From: Poseidonocella sp. HB161398
Lineage (GTDB): Bacteria; Pseudomonadota; Alphaproteobacteria; Rhodobacterales; Rhodobacteraceae
DNA length: 64,000 nucleotides
NCBI RefSeq assembly: GCF_005870025.1
Contig: NZ_VATA01000007.1
Location: forward strand, 1 to 64,000
Direction of reading: 5' to 3'
In this document: positions 34,543 to 43,427 of the stretch, piece by piece
How positions within the stretch are numbered: position 1 is the stretch's first letter
Layout: each line of letters starts with the position of its first letter
Notes under the pieces: model-generated
The model's input: only the letters and a program-made list of their open reading frames with translations
What the model was told of the DNA's origin: nothing
The model's database searches: none
Translations under genes and position numbers: made by a program

Positions 34543-35684
34543 GAGGCCTCTCCTCCGTCTCGCTTGCCAGGCAGGATATTGCGGAGCGCGGCCAGGATCA
34601 AACCCGCGATTCCGGGTGGCGCGGCGACCGCCGGGGCGTCGCCCCGGGCAGCGGCGGCGATATTCGCGGTGAAATCTTCCAGCATGCGGTCGACGATGCC
34701 CGCGACGATGGCGGGGCGGCCGAGCTGGGCCAGCGGGCCGGTCAGTCGGTAGCCGATTTCGCAGGAGAGGCGGCAGGCCTCCGGGCCGTCTCCGGCGAGG
34801 GCGAAGCCGATCTCGCCCTGCGCCGAGGAGCGCGAGCCGGCATCGCCGCCCTGGCCCGCGACCCGGCCGGTCATCGCCTCCGTGTCGTAGCTGACATGGG
34901 CGGTGCCGCGGAAGGCGGCCTTCATCGGGCCGATGCGGGTGGTGAAGCTGCCGTCGGCAATGCCGTCCTCGACCCGCTCGACCGCGGCGCCGGGCAGGCA
35001 GGCGGCGACCTTGCGGATATCGCCGAGCACGGCCCAGACCTCGGCTGCGGGCAGCGGCAGGGCGATCTCGCGCGCAAGCACCGTCGCGCCCGTCAGCGGC
35101 CGGGGGAGGCCCCGGGTCGAGCCCGGGGCGGGACCGGGTGCAGCGGCGGCCGGTGCCGGAGATGCGGGCCGGCCGAAGCTTGCGCGGCCGATCTGGGGCG
35201 CGCGCGCAGGCGTTTCTGGGCGGGCATGCGGGCCCTCGGCCAGCACCGCGCGGATGGCGGCGACGATGCCCATGTAGCCGGTGCAGCGGCAGAGATTGCC
35301 CGACAGCTCCTCGCGGATCCGCGCCTCGTCGGCATCGGGCAGGCGGGTGGCGATGTCATAGGCGGTGGCCAGCATCCCCGGCGTGCAGAAGCCGCATTGC
35401 AGCCCGTGATGCTCCTTGAAGGCGGCGCGGATGCGCGCCATCAGCGGGTCGTCGCGGAAATCCTCCAGCGTGCGGATCTCGGCGCCCTCGCAGGCGGCGG
35501 CATAGGTGATGCAGCTGCGCACCGGGCGGCCGTCCTTGACCAGCGTGCAGGCGCCGCAGACGCCGTGCTCGCAGCCCAGATGCGTGGCGGTCAGCCCCAT
35601 GTCCTCGCGCAGGAAATCCGCCAGATGGGTGCGCGGCTCGCCCTCGAAGCGGACCTCCTGGCCGTTGACGGTGAAGGCGGTCAT
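34539..35684 (-). CDS. Molybdenum hydroxylase 2Fe-2S subunit fused to a CoxG-like SRPBCC domain
   Basis: A 381-residue fusion. Residues 1-155 are a CoxS/XdhA-type ferredoxin: a plant-type cluster in GCEHGVCGACTLVKDGRPVRSC and a second cluster in QCGFCTPGM ... NLCRCTGY. A Pro/Ala-rich linker (about 155-200) leads to residues about 205-350, a CoxG (carbon monoxide dehydrogenase G) domain: LTGATVLAREIALPLPAAEVWAVLGDIRKVAACLPGA and YRLTGPLAQLGRPAIVAGIVDRMLEDFTANI. CoxG binds the membrane and recruits CODH, so this fusion may tether the hydroxylase to the inner membrane for electron delivery to quinone. It overlaps the FAD subunit and MarR genes by 4 bp each. Confidence 0.9.
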   Translation of the reverse strand: MTAFTVNGQEVRFEGEPRTHLADFLREDMGLTATHLGCEHGVCGACTLVKDGRPVRSCITYAAACEGAEIRTLEDFRDDPLMARIRAAFKEHHGLQCGFCTPGMLATAYDIATRLPDADEARIREELSGNLCRCTGYMGIVAAIRAVLAEGPHARPETPARAPQIGRASFGRPASPAPAAAAPGPAPGSTRGLPRPLTGATVLAREIALPLPAAEVWAVLGDIRKVAACLPGAAVERVEDGIADGSFTTRIGPMKAAFRGTAHVSYDTEAMTGRVAGQGGDAGSRSSAQGEIGFALAGDGPEACRLSCEIGYRLTGPLAQLGRPAIVAGIVDRMLEDFTANIAAAARGDAPAVAAPPGIAGLILAALRNILPGKRDGGEAS

Positions 35685-36493
35685 GCGGGAACTCCGGTCT
35701 CGAGGGCGGCGAGCGCGCGGCTCGTGGCGGTGGCCTGGAGCGCGCGGCGCTCGGGGCTGAGGAAGGGCAGGGCGGCCTCGACGGCCTCGCGCGGATCGGC
35801 GCGGCCCTCGATCAGCGCCCGCGGATCGGGCAGGGCGACCGGCGCGCGCTCGATCGCGGCGGCGAGGACGCGGTATTCGTCCCGTGCCGGATCGGCCAGC
35901 ACGCAGGCCGAGGCCTTGGCGAATTCGCCGACCTTGCGGCAGAATTTCCAGTAGGACCAGCGCGCCTCCGGTCCGCGCCGCGGCAGGCGGATGGCGGTGA
36001 CGATCTCGTCCGGGCCGAGCGCGGTGGAAAGCGCGCCGGTGACGAATTCCGCCATCGGCAGCTCGCGCGCGCCTTCGGGGCCGAGGATCCGCACCGAGGC
36101 GCCGAGCCCGGTCATCGTCGCCACCCAGTCGGCCGCCGGATCGGCATGGGCGATCGAGCCGCCGATCGTGCCGCGGTTGCGGACCGCGCGATAGGCGATG
36201 CGCCGGGCGATCGGGGCCAGCCAGCCGGGGGTGGCATCGGGCAGGGCGCCATCCTCGAACTCGGCATGGGTCAGCGCCGCGCCGTAGAGCACGTCCTCCG
36301 CCTCCTCGGTGACGGCGCGCAGCTCCGCGCAGCGGGTGACATCGACCAGCAGTCCGGGCCGGGCGAGGCGCAGGTTCAGCATCGGGCCGAGCGACTGGCT
36401 GCCCGCGACGGGCTTGGCGTCATCGCCCTGCAGGTGGCGCACGGCCTCGGCGGCATCGGCAGCGAGGTGCAGATCGAAACGGGCGGCCTTCAT
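35681..36493 (-). CDS. Molybdenum hydroxylase FAD-binding subunit (CoxM-like)
   Basis: A 270-residue FAD subunit of the xanthine dehydrogenase/CODH family. AKPVAGSQSLGPMLNLRLARPGLLVDVTR (residues about 27-55) is the FAD pyrophosphate loop (usually AGGQSLxPxxxxR; here AGSQSLGPML), followed by YRAVRNRGTIGGSIAHADPAADW, the second FAD motif. It passes electrons between the iron-sulfur subunit and the acceptor. Overlaps both partners by 4 bp, consistent with an obligate complex. Confidence 0.92.
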   Translation of the reverse strand: MKAARFDLHLAADAAEAVRHLQGDDAKPVAGSQSLGPMLNLRLARPGLLVDVTRCAELRAVTEEAEDVLYGAALTHAEFEDGALPDATPGWLAPIARRIAYRAVRNRGTIGGSIAHADPAADWVATMTGLGASVRILGPEGARELPMAEFVTGALSTALGPDEIVTAIRLPRRGPEARWSYWKFCRKVGEFAKASACVLADPARDEYRVLAAAIERAPVALPDPRALIEGRADPREAVEAALPFLSPERRALQATATSRALAALETGVPA

Positions 36494-38829
36494 GCGCGCT
36501 CTCCCCGGGCAAGGGCGGCCATCACGCGCTCGGGCGTGATCGGCACCTGGTCGATGGCCGCGCCGAAGGCGCGCAGCGCGTCATTCACCGCATTGCCGAT
36601 GGCCGCGGGCGGGCCGATGGCGCCGCTCTCGCCGATGCCCTTCTGGCCGAAGCGGCTGATCGGCGAGGGGGTCTCCATATGGGCGATCGGGATCGAGGGG
36701 GCCTCGGCCGCGCCGGGCAGCAGGTACTCGGCCAGCGTGGTGGACAAGGGCTGTCCCTCGCTGTCATAGGGCATTTCCTCGTAGAGGGCGGTGCCGATCC
36801 CCTGCACCGCGCCGCCCCAGACCTGGCCGTCGACCACCATCGGATTGACCAGCACGCCGCCATCTTCGGTTATGCGGTAATCCTCGATCTCGACCGCGCC
36901 GGTGCCGGGATCGACCAGCACCACGGCCGTGTGGCAGGCATAGGAGAAGGTGCCGGTGTCGCGCACGGTCTTGTAGCCCTTGGTGGCCTCGAGCCCGGCC
37001 GGATCGACGCCCTCGGGCAGATCCTGCGGACGGTGGTACCAGACGGAGCCGATCTCGGCGAGCGTGACCGAGCCCGAGGGGCCGCGCGCCTCGCCATTGC
37101 CGAGCACGATCGCGTCGGGGTCGGCCTGCAGCAGCGTCCCGGCGATCTTCTTCGCCCGCTCGGCCAGTTCCTCGCAGGCGGTCGCCACCGCGCCCCCGGC
37201 CATGACGATGCAGCGCGAGCCCCAGGTGCCGGTGGAATAGGGGGTCAGCGCGGTGTCGCCATGGACCAGCTTCACCTTCGCCGGATCGACGCCCAGCACC
37301 TCGTTGGCGATCTGCGCCAGCGTGGTCTCCAGGCTCTGGCCGTGGCTCTGCACGCCGACGCGCAGCTCCAGCCCGCCATCGGGGGTCATCCGCGCGGTGG
37401 CCTGCTCGAAGCCCGGAACCATCGGGATGCCCCAGCCGGAATAGACCGAGGTGCCATGCGCGCCCTGTTCGCAGAAGATCGAGATGCCGACGCCCAGATG
37501 GCGGCCGTCCGGCTCGCCCCGGGCCTGGCGCGCGCGCAGCGCGGGCAGGTCGAGCGCGGCGAGCGAGCGGTCGAGCGCCTCGACATAGTCGCCGGAATCG
37601 AAGATCTTGTTCGTGATGTTGACGAAGGGCATCTCGCTGCCGGTGACCAGGTTCCGGCGGCGGAACTCGGCGGGCTCCATGCCGATGCCGCGGGCCAGCT
37701 CGTCCATCATCAGCTCCATCGCGAAGCACACGCCGGTCCGCGCCACGCCGCGATAGGGCAGGATCGCGGGCTTGTTCGTCGCCACCGACCAGGTGCGGCA
37801 GCGGAAGCCGTCCATCTTGTAGGGTCCGGGCAGGATCGAGGCGACCTGCGCGGCCTCGAGACAGGCCGAGAAGGGATAGGCGGAATAGGCGCCGCTATCG
37901 ACGATGGCCTCGCACTCCACGGCCAGGAGGCGGCCGTCGGCCGAGGCATAGCCGGTGATGTCGTACCAGTGCTCGCGGCAATTGGCGTTCCCGGCCAGCT
38001 GCTCGCGGCGGTCCTCGATCCAGCGGACCGGGCGGCGCAGCTTCAGCGCCAGCCAGCCCAGCATGACCTCCTCGGCCAGCAGGATGCCCTTGTAGCCGAA
38101 GCCGCCGCCGACATCGGGGGCGATCACGCGGATCCGGCCCTGGTCGATTCCGAGGCATTCGGCCAGGCCGTTGCGGACGATATGCGGCATCTGGGTCGAG
38201 GTGATGACGACCAGCTGGTCGGCCTGCTCGTCGACATAGGCGACGACGCCGCGCCCCTCCATCGGCGACATGCATTGCCGCGAGGTGCGGTACTGGCGGC
38301 GGATGCGGATCGCCGCGTCCGCGCTGGCCGCCTCGAAGCCCTGCTCGAAGCCGCTTTCGAGGAAGACGTTCTCCTCCCAGCCGTCATGCAGCAGCGGCGC
38401 ATCGGGGTCGCGCGCCTTCAGCATGTCATGGACGGCCGGCAGGATGTCGAGATCGAGCCCGGTCGCCTCGGCCAGATCCTCGGCCTCGGCGCGGCTCGGG
38501 GCGACGCAGGCGGCGACGGGCTCGTTGACATGGCGGATGCGGTCTGCGGCCAGGACCGGCTGGACCGAGCTGCGGAAGCCCGGCAGGCCGCTATCGGCGC
38601 GGATGCCCCGGACGCCCTCCAGATCGGCGGCGGTGAAGACCTGGTGCGCGGCGCCCTCGGGCTTGGCCACGCCGCGCAGCCCGGCATGGGCGACCGGGCT
38701 TCTCAGGAAGGCGACCTCCAGCATGCCGGGCATGCGGATGTCGCCGGCGAAGCGGCCGCGGCCTTCGAGATACCTGTCGTCTTCGAGACGCCTGACCGGC
38801 GCGCCGACGCCTTGTCGCGGGATGTTCAC
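36490..38829 (-). CDS. Molybdenum hydroxylase large subunit (molybdopterin cytosine dinucleotide-binding, CoxL-like)
   Basis: A 779-residue catalytic subunit. VGAPVRRLEDDRYLEGRGRFAGDI is the normal N-terminus; DVGGGFGYKG and PYRGVARTGVCFAMELMMDELA line the cofactor; GTWGSRCIVMAGGAV binds the pterin; QKGIGESGAIGPPAAIGNAV carries the catalytic base Glu near the C-terminus. The active-site loop (PYRGVART) is not the AYxCSFR loop of true CO dehydrogenase, so it is a hydroxylase of another kind, probably of an N-heterocycle or aldehyde, with water as oxygen source. First gene of a four-gene operon whose promoter holds an ACTGAT-T-ATCAGT palindrome. Confidence 0.93.
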   Translation of the reverse strand: MNIPRQGVGAPVRRLEDDRYLEGRGRFAGDIRMPGMLEVAFLRSPVAHAGLRGVAKPEGAAHQVFTAADLEGVRGIRADSGLPGFRSSVQPVLAADRIRHVNEPVAACVAPSRAEAEDLAEATGLDLDILPAVHDMLKARDPDAPLLHDGWEENVFLESGFEQGFEAASADAAIRIRRQYRTSRQCMSPMEGRGVVAYVDEQADQLVVITSTQMPHIVRNGLAECLGIDQGRIRVIAPDVGGGFGYKGILLAEEVMLGWLALKLRRPVRWIEDRREQLAGNANCREHWYDITGYASADGRLLAVECEAIVDSGAYSAYPFSACLEAAQVASILPGPYKMDGFRCRTWSVATNKPAILPYRGVARTGVCFAMELMMDELARGIGMEPAEFRRRNLVTGSEMPFVNITNKIFDSGDYVEALDRSLAALDLPALRARQARGEPDGRHLGVGISIFCEQGAHGTSVYSGWGIPMVPGFEQATARMTPDGGLELRVGVQSHGQSLETTLAQIANEVLGVDPAKVKLVHGDTALTPYSTGTWGSRCIVMAGGAVATACEELAERAKKIAGTLLQADPDAIVLGNGEARGPSGSVTLAEIGSVWYHRPQDLPEGVDPAGLEATKGYKTVRDTGTFSYACHTAVVLVDPGTGAVEIEDYRITEDGGVLVNPMVVDGQVWGGAVQGIGTALYEEMPYDSEGQPLSTTLAEYLLPGAAEAPSIPIAHMETPSPISRFGQKGIGESGAIGPPAAIGNAVNDALRAFGAAIDQVPITPERVMAALARGERA

Positions 38830-38877
38830 GTTCCTGCCCCCTGCTGCGGAGTTTTATCTGCGCAAATTTGCAAGCAT

Positions 38878-38896
38878 ACTGATTATCAGTCTACAG
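38878..38896. promoter_or_regulatory. Operator-like palindrome in the molybdenum hydroxylase promoter
   Basis: 38878-38890 is ACTGATTATCAGT, a perfect 6-1-6 inverted repeat, and it runs into TCAGTCTACAG (38886-38896). The same TCAGTCTAC(A/T)G string recurs at 48525-48535 in the promoter between the AtzH-like and amidohydrolase genes. It lies 49 bp upstream of the large-subunit start. Candidate binding site for the MarR regulator of this operon or the LysR regulator next door. Confidence 0.55.
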
Positions 38897-38945
38897 TGCA
38901 TATTTTCCGCCGCATGTCCACAGGCCGATTTTCCCTGTGCGGGGC

Positions 38946-39848
38946 TCAGCCGTAGCGGTCGGCCAGGACCTGCTGGATCTGCCGCGCGAAGCCCGCCACC
39001 GCGACCGGCAGCACGCGCCCGCGCAGATGGCCCAGGTAGATCTGCCCGGCGGCCAGGTCGCGCCGGTCGACGGGCCGGCTGACGGTGCCGTCGCCGCGGG
39101 CGGGGCCGGGCAGGCCGATCGGGATCTGGAAGGCGATGACCGGCTCGGCCAGGGTCAGGTTGCGCATGAATTCGAAATTGTCGGACTCGGCGACCACCTG
39201 CATCCGCGCCGAGACCCGCCGCGCCGCGCTGTCGAGCAGGCTGCGCACCGAGATGCTGCGCGAGGGCAGGACCAGCGGATAGCGCAGGCAGTCGCGCAGC
39301 CGCGGCGCTGCCTCGGAGGCCAGCGGATGGTCGGCGGCCATCACCGCATGGACCGGCTGGTCGACCGCCAGAAGGACGTGGAAATCGGTGAGCTGCGCGG
39401 GCTCGAAGACCGCGGCCAGATCGGCGCTGCGATCGGCCAGCGCCTCCTCCGCGGCGGCGCGGTCGCGCTGCATCACATTGAAGGTGACCAGCGGATGCAG
39501 CGCGCGGTAGGCGGCGATCTGCTCGGGGAAGAAATAGGGCAGCAGCGCCTGCGAGCAGCCGATCGAGACATGGCCGCGCCGCTCGCCCTTCAGGTCGGCG
39601 ATCTGCGCGCGCAGCCGCTCCATCTCGCCGAGCTGGTTGCGCGCCGATTGCAGCAGCAGCTCGCCCGCCGCCGAGAGCCGCACCCCGGTCGACATCCGCT
39701 CGAAGACATCGGCGCCCAGCTCTTCCTCGAAGGCGAGGATCCGGCGGTTGAGCGCGGTGGAGGTGATCGACAGCGAGTCGGCCGCGCGGCGGATGGAGCC
39801 GGTGCGCGCCACCATGTCGATATATCTCAGCGTGGTCTGGAAGCGCAT
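38946..39848 (-). CDS. LysR family transcriptional regulator
   Basis: A 300-residue LysR protein. HTH at residues 1-60: FQTTLRYIDMVARTGSIRRAADSLSITSTALNRRILAFEEELGADVFERMSTGVRLSAAGE. The effector domain starts about residue 90 (GHVSIGCSQALLPYFFPEQIAAYR). Start ATG at 39848 gives standard length; longer in-frame starts run into the promoter. It sits between, and is divergent from, the allophanate hydrolase/transporter operon, with the molybdenum hydroxylase operon downstream on the same strand, so it is the natural regulator of the former and possibly both. Confidence 0.9.
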   Translation of the reverse strand: MRFQTTLRYIDMVARTGSIRRAADSLSITSTALNRRILAFEEELGADVFERMSTGVRLSAAGELLLQSARNQLGEMERLRAQIADLKGERRGHVSIGCSQALLPYFFPEQIAAYRALHPLVTFNVMQRDRAAAEEALADRSADLAAVFEPAQLTDFHVLLAVDQPVHAVMAADHPLASEAAPRLRDCLRYPLVLPSRSISVRSLLDSAARRVSARMQVVAESDNFEFMRNLTLAEPVIAFQIPIGLPGPARGDGTVSRPVDRRDLAAGQIYLGHLRGRVLPVAVAGFARQIQQVLADRYG

Positions 39849-39960
39849 GGTCCCCTCCGGGTGGCAGTGCAAAAAACGCATCGCGATGGCGCAAAAATAG
39901 CAGTATCGCGTTGCAGAGGCGAGTGGTTCCCTGTGGGGGCAGCCAGAACGGACAGACCGC
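39849..39960. promoter_or_regulatory. Divergent LysR / allophanate hydrolase promoter region
   Basis: A 112-bp A-rich gap in an otherwise GC-rich window. It contains two GCAAAAA direct repeats (at 39868 and 39890) around an ATCGCGAT palindrome (39881-39888), an arrangement suited to LysR tetramer binding. The ATG of the hydrolase gene has only a weak GGACAG ribosome binding site. Confidence 0.5.
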
Positions 39961-41784
39961 ATGATCCAGGACCTCCCCTTCTACTTCTCCACCCTGCACG
40001 CGGCCTATGCCGCGGGTCTTTCGCCGGCCGATGCGATGCGCGAATGCCTGCGCCGCATCCGGGCAGCAGACGATCCCGGCATCTTCCTGCATCTCGGCGA
40101 AGAGGCGGAGCTGGTGGCCATGGCCGAGGCGCTCGGGCCCTTCGATCCGGTGGCGATGCCGCTCTACGGGCTTCCCTTCGCGGTGAAGGACAATATCGAC
40201 GTGGCGGGCTGGCCGACCACGGCGGGCTGTCCGGCCTTCGCCTATACCCCTGAAAACGACGCCTTTGCCGTTGCCAGGCTGCGCGCGGCCGGGGCGATCC
40301 CGGTGGGCAAGGCCAGCCTCGACCAGTTCGCGACCGGGCTGAACGGCACCCGCACGACCGGGCCAGCGCCGGTCAATGCGATCAATCCCGACCTGGTGCC
40401 GGGGGGCTCCTCGGGCGGCTCCGGCGTGGCGGTGGGCAAGGGGCTTGTCGCCTTCTCGCTGGGCACCGACACGGCCGGGTCGGGCCGCGTCCCGGCGGCG
40501 ATGAACGGCATTGTCGGGCTGAAGCCGACCCTCGGCGCGCTCTCGGCCACGGGCGTCGTTCCAGCCTGCCGGAGCTGCGAGACGGTCTCGGTCTTCGCGC
40601 TGAGCGTCGATGACGCCCATGCCGCCTTCCGCGCCGCCGCAGGCTATGACGCCGCCGACAGCTATGCCCGCCCGGTCGCCACGCCCGCGCCCGGCCCGGT
40701 GCCGCAGCTCGCCATCGGCGTGCCGGACCAGGCGACGCGGGAATTCTTCGGCGACGCGCTGCAGGAGGCGAATTTCGACGCGGTGCTGGCGCATCTCGAA
40801 GGCCAGGGGCACCGGTTGCGGCCGCTCGATTTCACCCCGCTCTACGACATCGCCGTGATGCTCTATGACGGGCCCTGGGTGGCCGAGCGCCACGCGGTGA
40901 TCGAGGACATGATGCGCGAGACCCCCGACGAGATCCTGCCGGTGATCCGGGAGATCGTCGGCAAGGCAGAGCGCTTCTCGGCCACCGACGCCTTCCGCGC
41001 GCAGTACCGGTTCCGCGACCTCGCGCGCCGGGCGGAGGAGATGATGGCCGGGCTCGACATGCTCTGCGTGCCGACCATCCCGACGCTCTGCACGCTCGCC
41101 GAGATCGAGGCCGAGCCGGTGGCCGCCAATTCGCGGCTGGGGACCTACACGAATTTCGTCAACCTCCTCGACATGGCGGCGCTGGCGGTGCCGGTCATGC
41201 CACGCGGCGACGGCCATCCGGGCAATGTCACGCTGATCGCGGCGGCCGGGAAGGACGGGCTCCTCGCCTCGCTCGGCCGCGTGCTGCAGGCCGGGCTGGC
41301 CGGCGCGCCGGGGGCGATGGGCTGGCCGCTGCCGCCGCTTTCGGGCCCCGCGCCGGGACCGGCGGAGGACGAGATCGTGCTGGCCGCGGTCGGTGCCCAC
41401 ATGTCCGGCCTGCCGCTCAATCACGAGATCGCCTCGCGCGGCGGGCGCTTCCTGGAGGCGGCTGAAACGGCCCCGGCCTACCGGTTCTACAGCCTCGCGG
41501 GCGGCCCGCCCAAGCGGCCGGGACTCGTGCGCTGCGGCGCAAATGAGCAGGGCCATTCCATCGCGGTGGAGCTCTGGGCAATTCCCGCATCGCAGATGGG
41601 AAATTTCATGAAAGGCGTGCCGTCCCCCTTGACCATCGGCACACTGACGATTTCCGATGGCCGCAGTGTTCTGGGCTTCCTCTGCGAAGCCGCGGCCACC
41701 GAGACCGCCACCGAGATATCGCAATTCGGCGGCTGGCGGGCCTTCCTCGAGAATGAAAGCAAGACCGCGGCAGCGGCCAGCTGA
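39961..41784 (+). CDS. atzF: Allophanate hydrolase (AtzF-like)
   Basis: A 607-residue enzyme hydrolysing allophanate (urea-1-carboxylate) to ammonia and CO2. The amidase domain has the full triad: Lys76 (PFAVKDNIDVAG), Ser150 (PGGSSGGSGV) and Ser174 (GTDTAGSGRVPAA). GLKPTLGALSATGVVPACRSCETVSVFA is the AtzF substrate-specific segment. The C-terminal domain (from about residue 460; VGAHMSGLPLNHEIASRGGRFLEAAETAPAYRFYSLAG..PPKRPGLVR) is the second AtzF domain. Length matches AtzF (about 605) and not the larger urea amidolyase. No urea carboxylase is nearby, so allophanate must come from another reaction, plausibly the AtzH-like protein at 48086. First gene of an operon with the ABC transporter. 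Confidence 0.92.
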   Translation: MIQDLPFYFSTLHAAYAAGLSPADAMRECLRRIRAADDPGIFLHLGEEAELVAMAEALGPFDPVAMPLYGLPFAVKDNIDVAGWPTTAGCPAFAYTPENDAFAVARLRAAGAIPVGKASLDQFATGLNGTRTTGPAPVNAINPDLVPGGSSGGSGVAVGKGLVAFSLGTDTAGSGRVPAAMNGIVGLKPTLGALSATGVVPACRSCETVSVFALSVDDAHAAFRAAAGYDAADSYARPVATPAPGPVPQLAIGVPDQATREFFGDALQEANFDAVLAHLEGQGHRLRPLDFTPLYDIAVMLYDGPWVAERHAVIEDMMRETPDEILPVIREIVGKAERFSATDAFRAQYRFRDLARRAEEMMAGLDMLCVPTIPTLCTLAEIEAEPVAANSRLGTYTNFVNLLDMAALAVPVMPRGDGHPGNVTLIAAAGKDGLLASLGRVLQAGLAGAPGAMGWPLPPLSGPAPGPAEDEIVLAAVGAHMSGLPLNHEIASRGGRFLEAAETAPAYRFYSLAGGPPKRPGLVRCGANEQGHSIAVELWAIPASQMGNFMKGVPSPLTIGTLTISDGRSVLGFLCEAAATETATEISQFGGWRAFLENESKTAAAAS

Positions 41785-41804
41785 CGACCGACATGGAGAT
41801 GACG

Positions 41805-43424
41805 ATGAAACGACGCGACTTTTTCAAGACCGGCTCCGCCGCGCTTGGCGGCGCGGCCCTGCTTCCCTTCCTGCGCGCCCTGCCGGCCTCGGCAGCGGCC
41901 GGGTCCGACACGCTCGTGGTGGTGATCGGCGACACGATCAACAGCCTCGACCTGCACCGCTCGGGCACCAACCGCCCGTCCTACCAGGTGGCGGTGAATG
42001 TCTACGACCGGCTCGTGCGCTTCGGCACCAAGACGCTGGAGGACGGCACGCTGTCCTACGACTCGACCGTGATCGAGCCCGAGATCGCCGAGAGCTGGGA
42101 GGTGTCCGAAGACGGCAAGTCGATCACCTTCAAGATCAGCCCCAAGGCGAAGTTCTGGGACGGCACGCCGGTCACGGCCGAGGACGTGAAATGGTCCTTC
42201 GACCGCGCGGTGACGCTGGGCGGCTTCCCGCTGGTGCAGATGTCGGCGGGCTCCATGTCGAAGCCCGAGCAGTTCGTGGCGGTGGACGAGACCACCTTCC
42301 GCGTCGACCTGCCCGCGCCCTCGAAGCTGGCGCTGCCCGACCTCGCCGTGCCGGTGCCGCTGGTCATCAACTCGAAAGTCGCCAAGGAGCACGCGACCGA
42401 GGACGATCCCTGGGCGACCGAGTACCTGCACGAGAACCCGGCCGGCTCGGGCCCGTTCAAGATCACCCGCTGGGATGCCGGCCAGCAATTCGTCTACGAG
42501 CGCAATGACGACTGGGAGCTGGGCGAGCTGCCCGCGCTGAAGCGCGTCATCGTCCGCGAAGTGCCCTCCGCCGCGACCCGCCGGGCGCTGCTGGAGCGCG
42601 GCGATGTCGATTTCTACATGGACGTCCCCGCCAAGGACGCCAAGGAGCTGGGCGAGAGCGGCAAGGCCAAGGTCCAGGGCGCGCCGGTCGACAACTGCCT
42701 GCACGTGCTGGGGCTGAACGTCAAATACGCCCCCTTCGACAACAAGCTGGTGCGCCAGGCCATCGCCTATGCGCTGCCCTACGAGGACATCCTGGCGGCG
42801 GGCGCCTATGGCCGCGGCAAGCCGATGTGGGGCGGCACCGAGATGTCGCCCTCGACCATCGAATGGCCGCAGCCCTTCCCCTATGCGACCGACCTGGAGA
42901 AGGCCAAGGCGCTGATGGCCGAGGCGGGCTTCGAGGACGGGTTCGAGACCACGCTGTCCTACAATTTGGGCCTCGCCGACTGGATGGAGCCGACCGCGCT
43001 GCTGATCCAGGAAGCGCTCGGCAAGATCGGCATCACCGCCACGCTCGACAAGATCCCGGGGGCCAACTGGCGCACCGCGGCGCTGGTCGAGAAACGCCTG
43101 CCGATGCATCTGGAGAATTTCGGCGGCTGGCTGAACTATCCCGACTACTACTTCTACTGGGCCTATATCGAGGGGCACCTGTTCAACTCGTCGAACTACA
43201 CCAATCCCGAGATGGACACGCTGGTCGACGAGACCCTGACCATGGAGACCGACGATCCGGCCTATGCGCCGAACATCACCCGCATGATGGAGATCGCCTT
43301 CGAGGACGTGCCGCGCATCCCGCTCTACCAGCCCTATCTGGACGCGGCGATGAAGCCCGAAGTCGACGGCTATGTCTCCTGGTTCCACCGGCAGCTGGCG
43401 CTGTCGAACATGTCCAAGGGCTGA
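41805..43424 (+). CDS. Oligopeptide-type ABC transporter substrate-binding protein, Tat-exported
   Basis: A 539-residue SBP_bac_5 family protein. The N-terminus MKRRDFFKTGSAALGGAALLPFLRALPASAAAG has a twin-arginine motif (KRRDFFK) and hydrophobic core, so it is exported folded by Tat. GDTINSLDLHRSGTNRPSYQVAVNVYDRLVRFG, PEIAESWEVSEDGKSITFKISPKAKFWDGTPVTAEDVKWSFDR and LGLNVKYAPFDNKLVRQAIAYALP are family text. Start at 41805 is preferred over 41793 because it starts directly at the Tat signal with GGAG at proper distance. It follows the AtzF gene by 20 bp, so its ligand is probably the compound this cluster degrades. Confidence 0.92.
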   Translation: MKRRDFFKTGSAALGGAALLPFLRALPASAAAGSDTLVVVIGDTINSLDLHRSGTNRPSYQVAVNVYDRLVRFGTKTLEDGTLSYDSTVIEPEIAESWEVSEDGKSITFKISPKAKFWDGTPVTAEDVKWSFDRAVTLGGFPLVQMSAGSMSKPEQFVAVDETTFRVDLPAPSKLALPDLAVPVPLVINSKVAKEHATEDDPWATEYLHENPAGSGPFKITRWDAGQQFVYERNDDWELGELPALKRVIVREVPSAATRRALLERGDVDFYMDVPAKDAKELGESGKAKVQGAPVDNCLHVLGLNVKYAPFDNKLVRQAIAYALPYEDILAAGAYGRGKPMWGGTEMSPSTIEWPQPFPYATDLEKAKALMAEAGFEDGFETTLSYNLGLADWMEPTALLIQEALGKIGITATLDKIPGANWRTAALVEKRLPMHLENFGGWLNYPDYYFYWAYIEGHLFNSSNYTNPEMDTLVDETLTMETDDPAYAPNITRMMEIAFEDVPRIPLYQPYLDAAMKPEVDGYVSWFHRQLALSNMSKG

Positions 43425-43427
43425 CCC

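Noticed and set aside
36490-38829. Carbon monoxide dehydrogenase large subunit
   Set aside because: The subunit lacks the AYxCSFR active-site loop of true CODH (PYRGVART instead), so only the general molybdenum hydroxylase family is supported.
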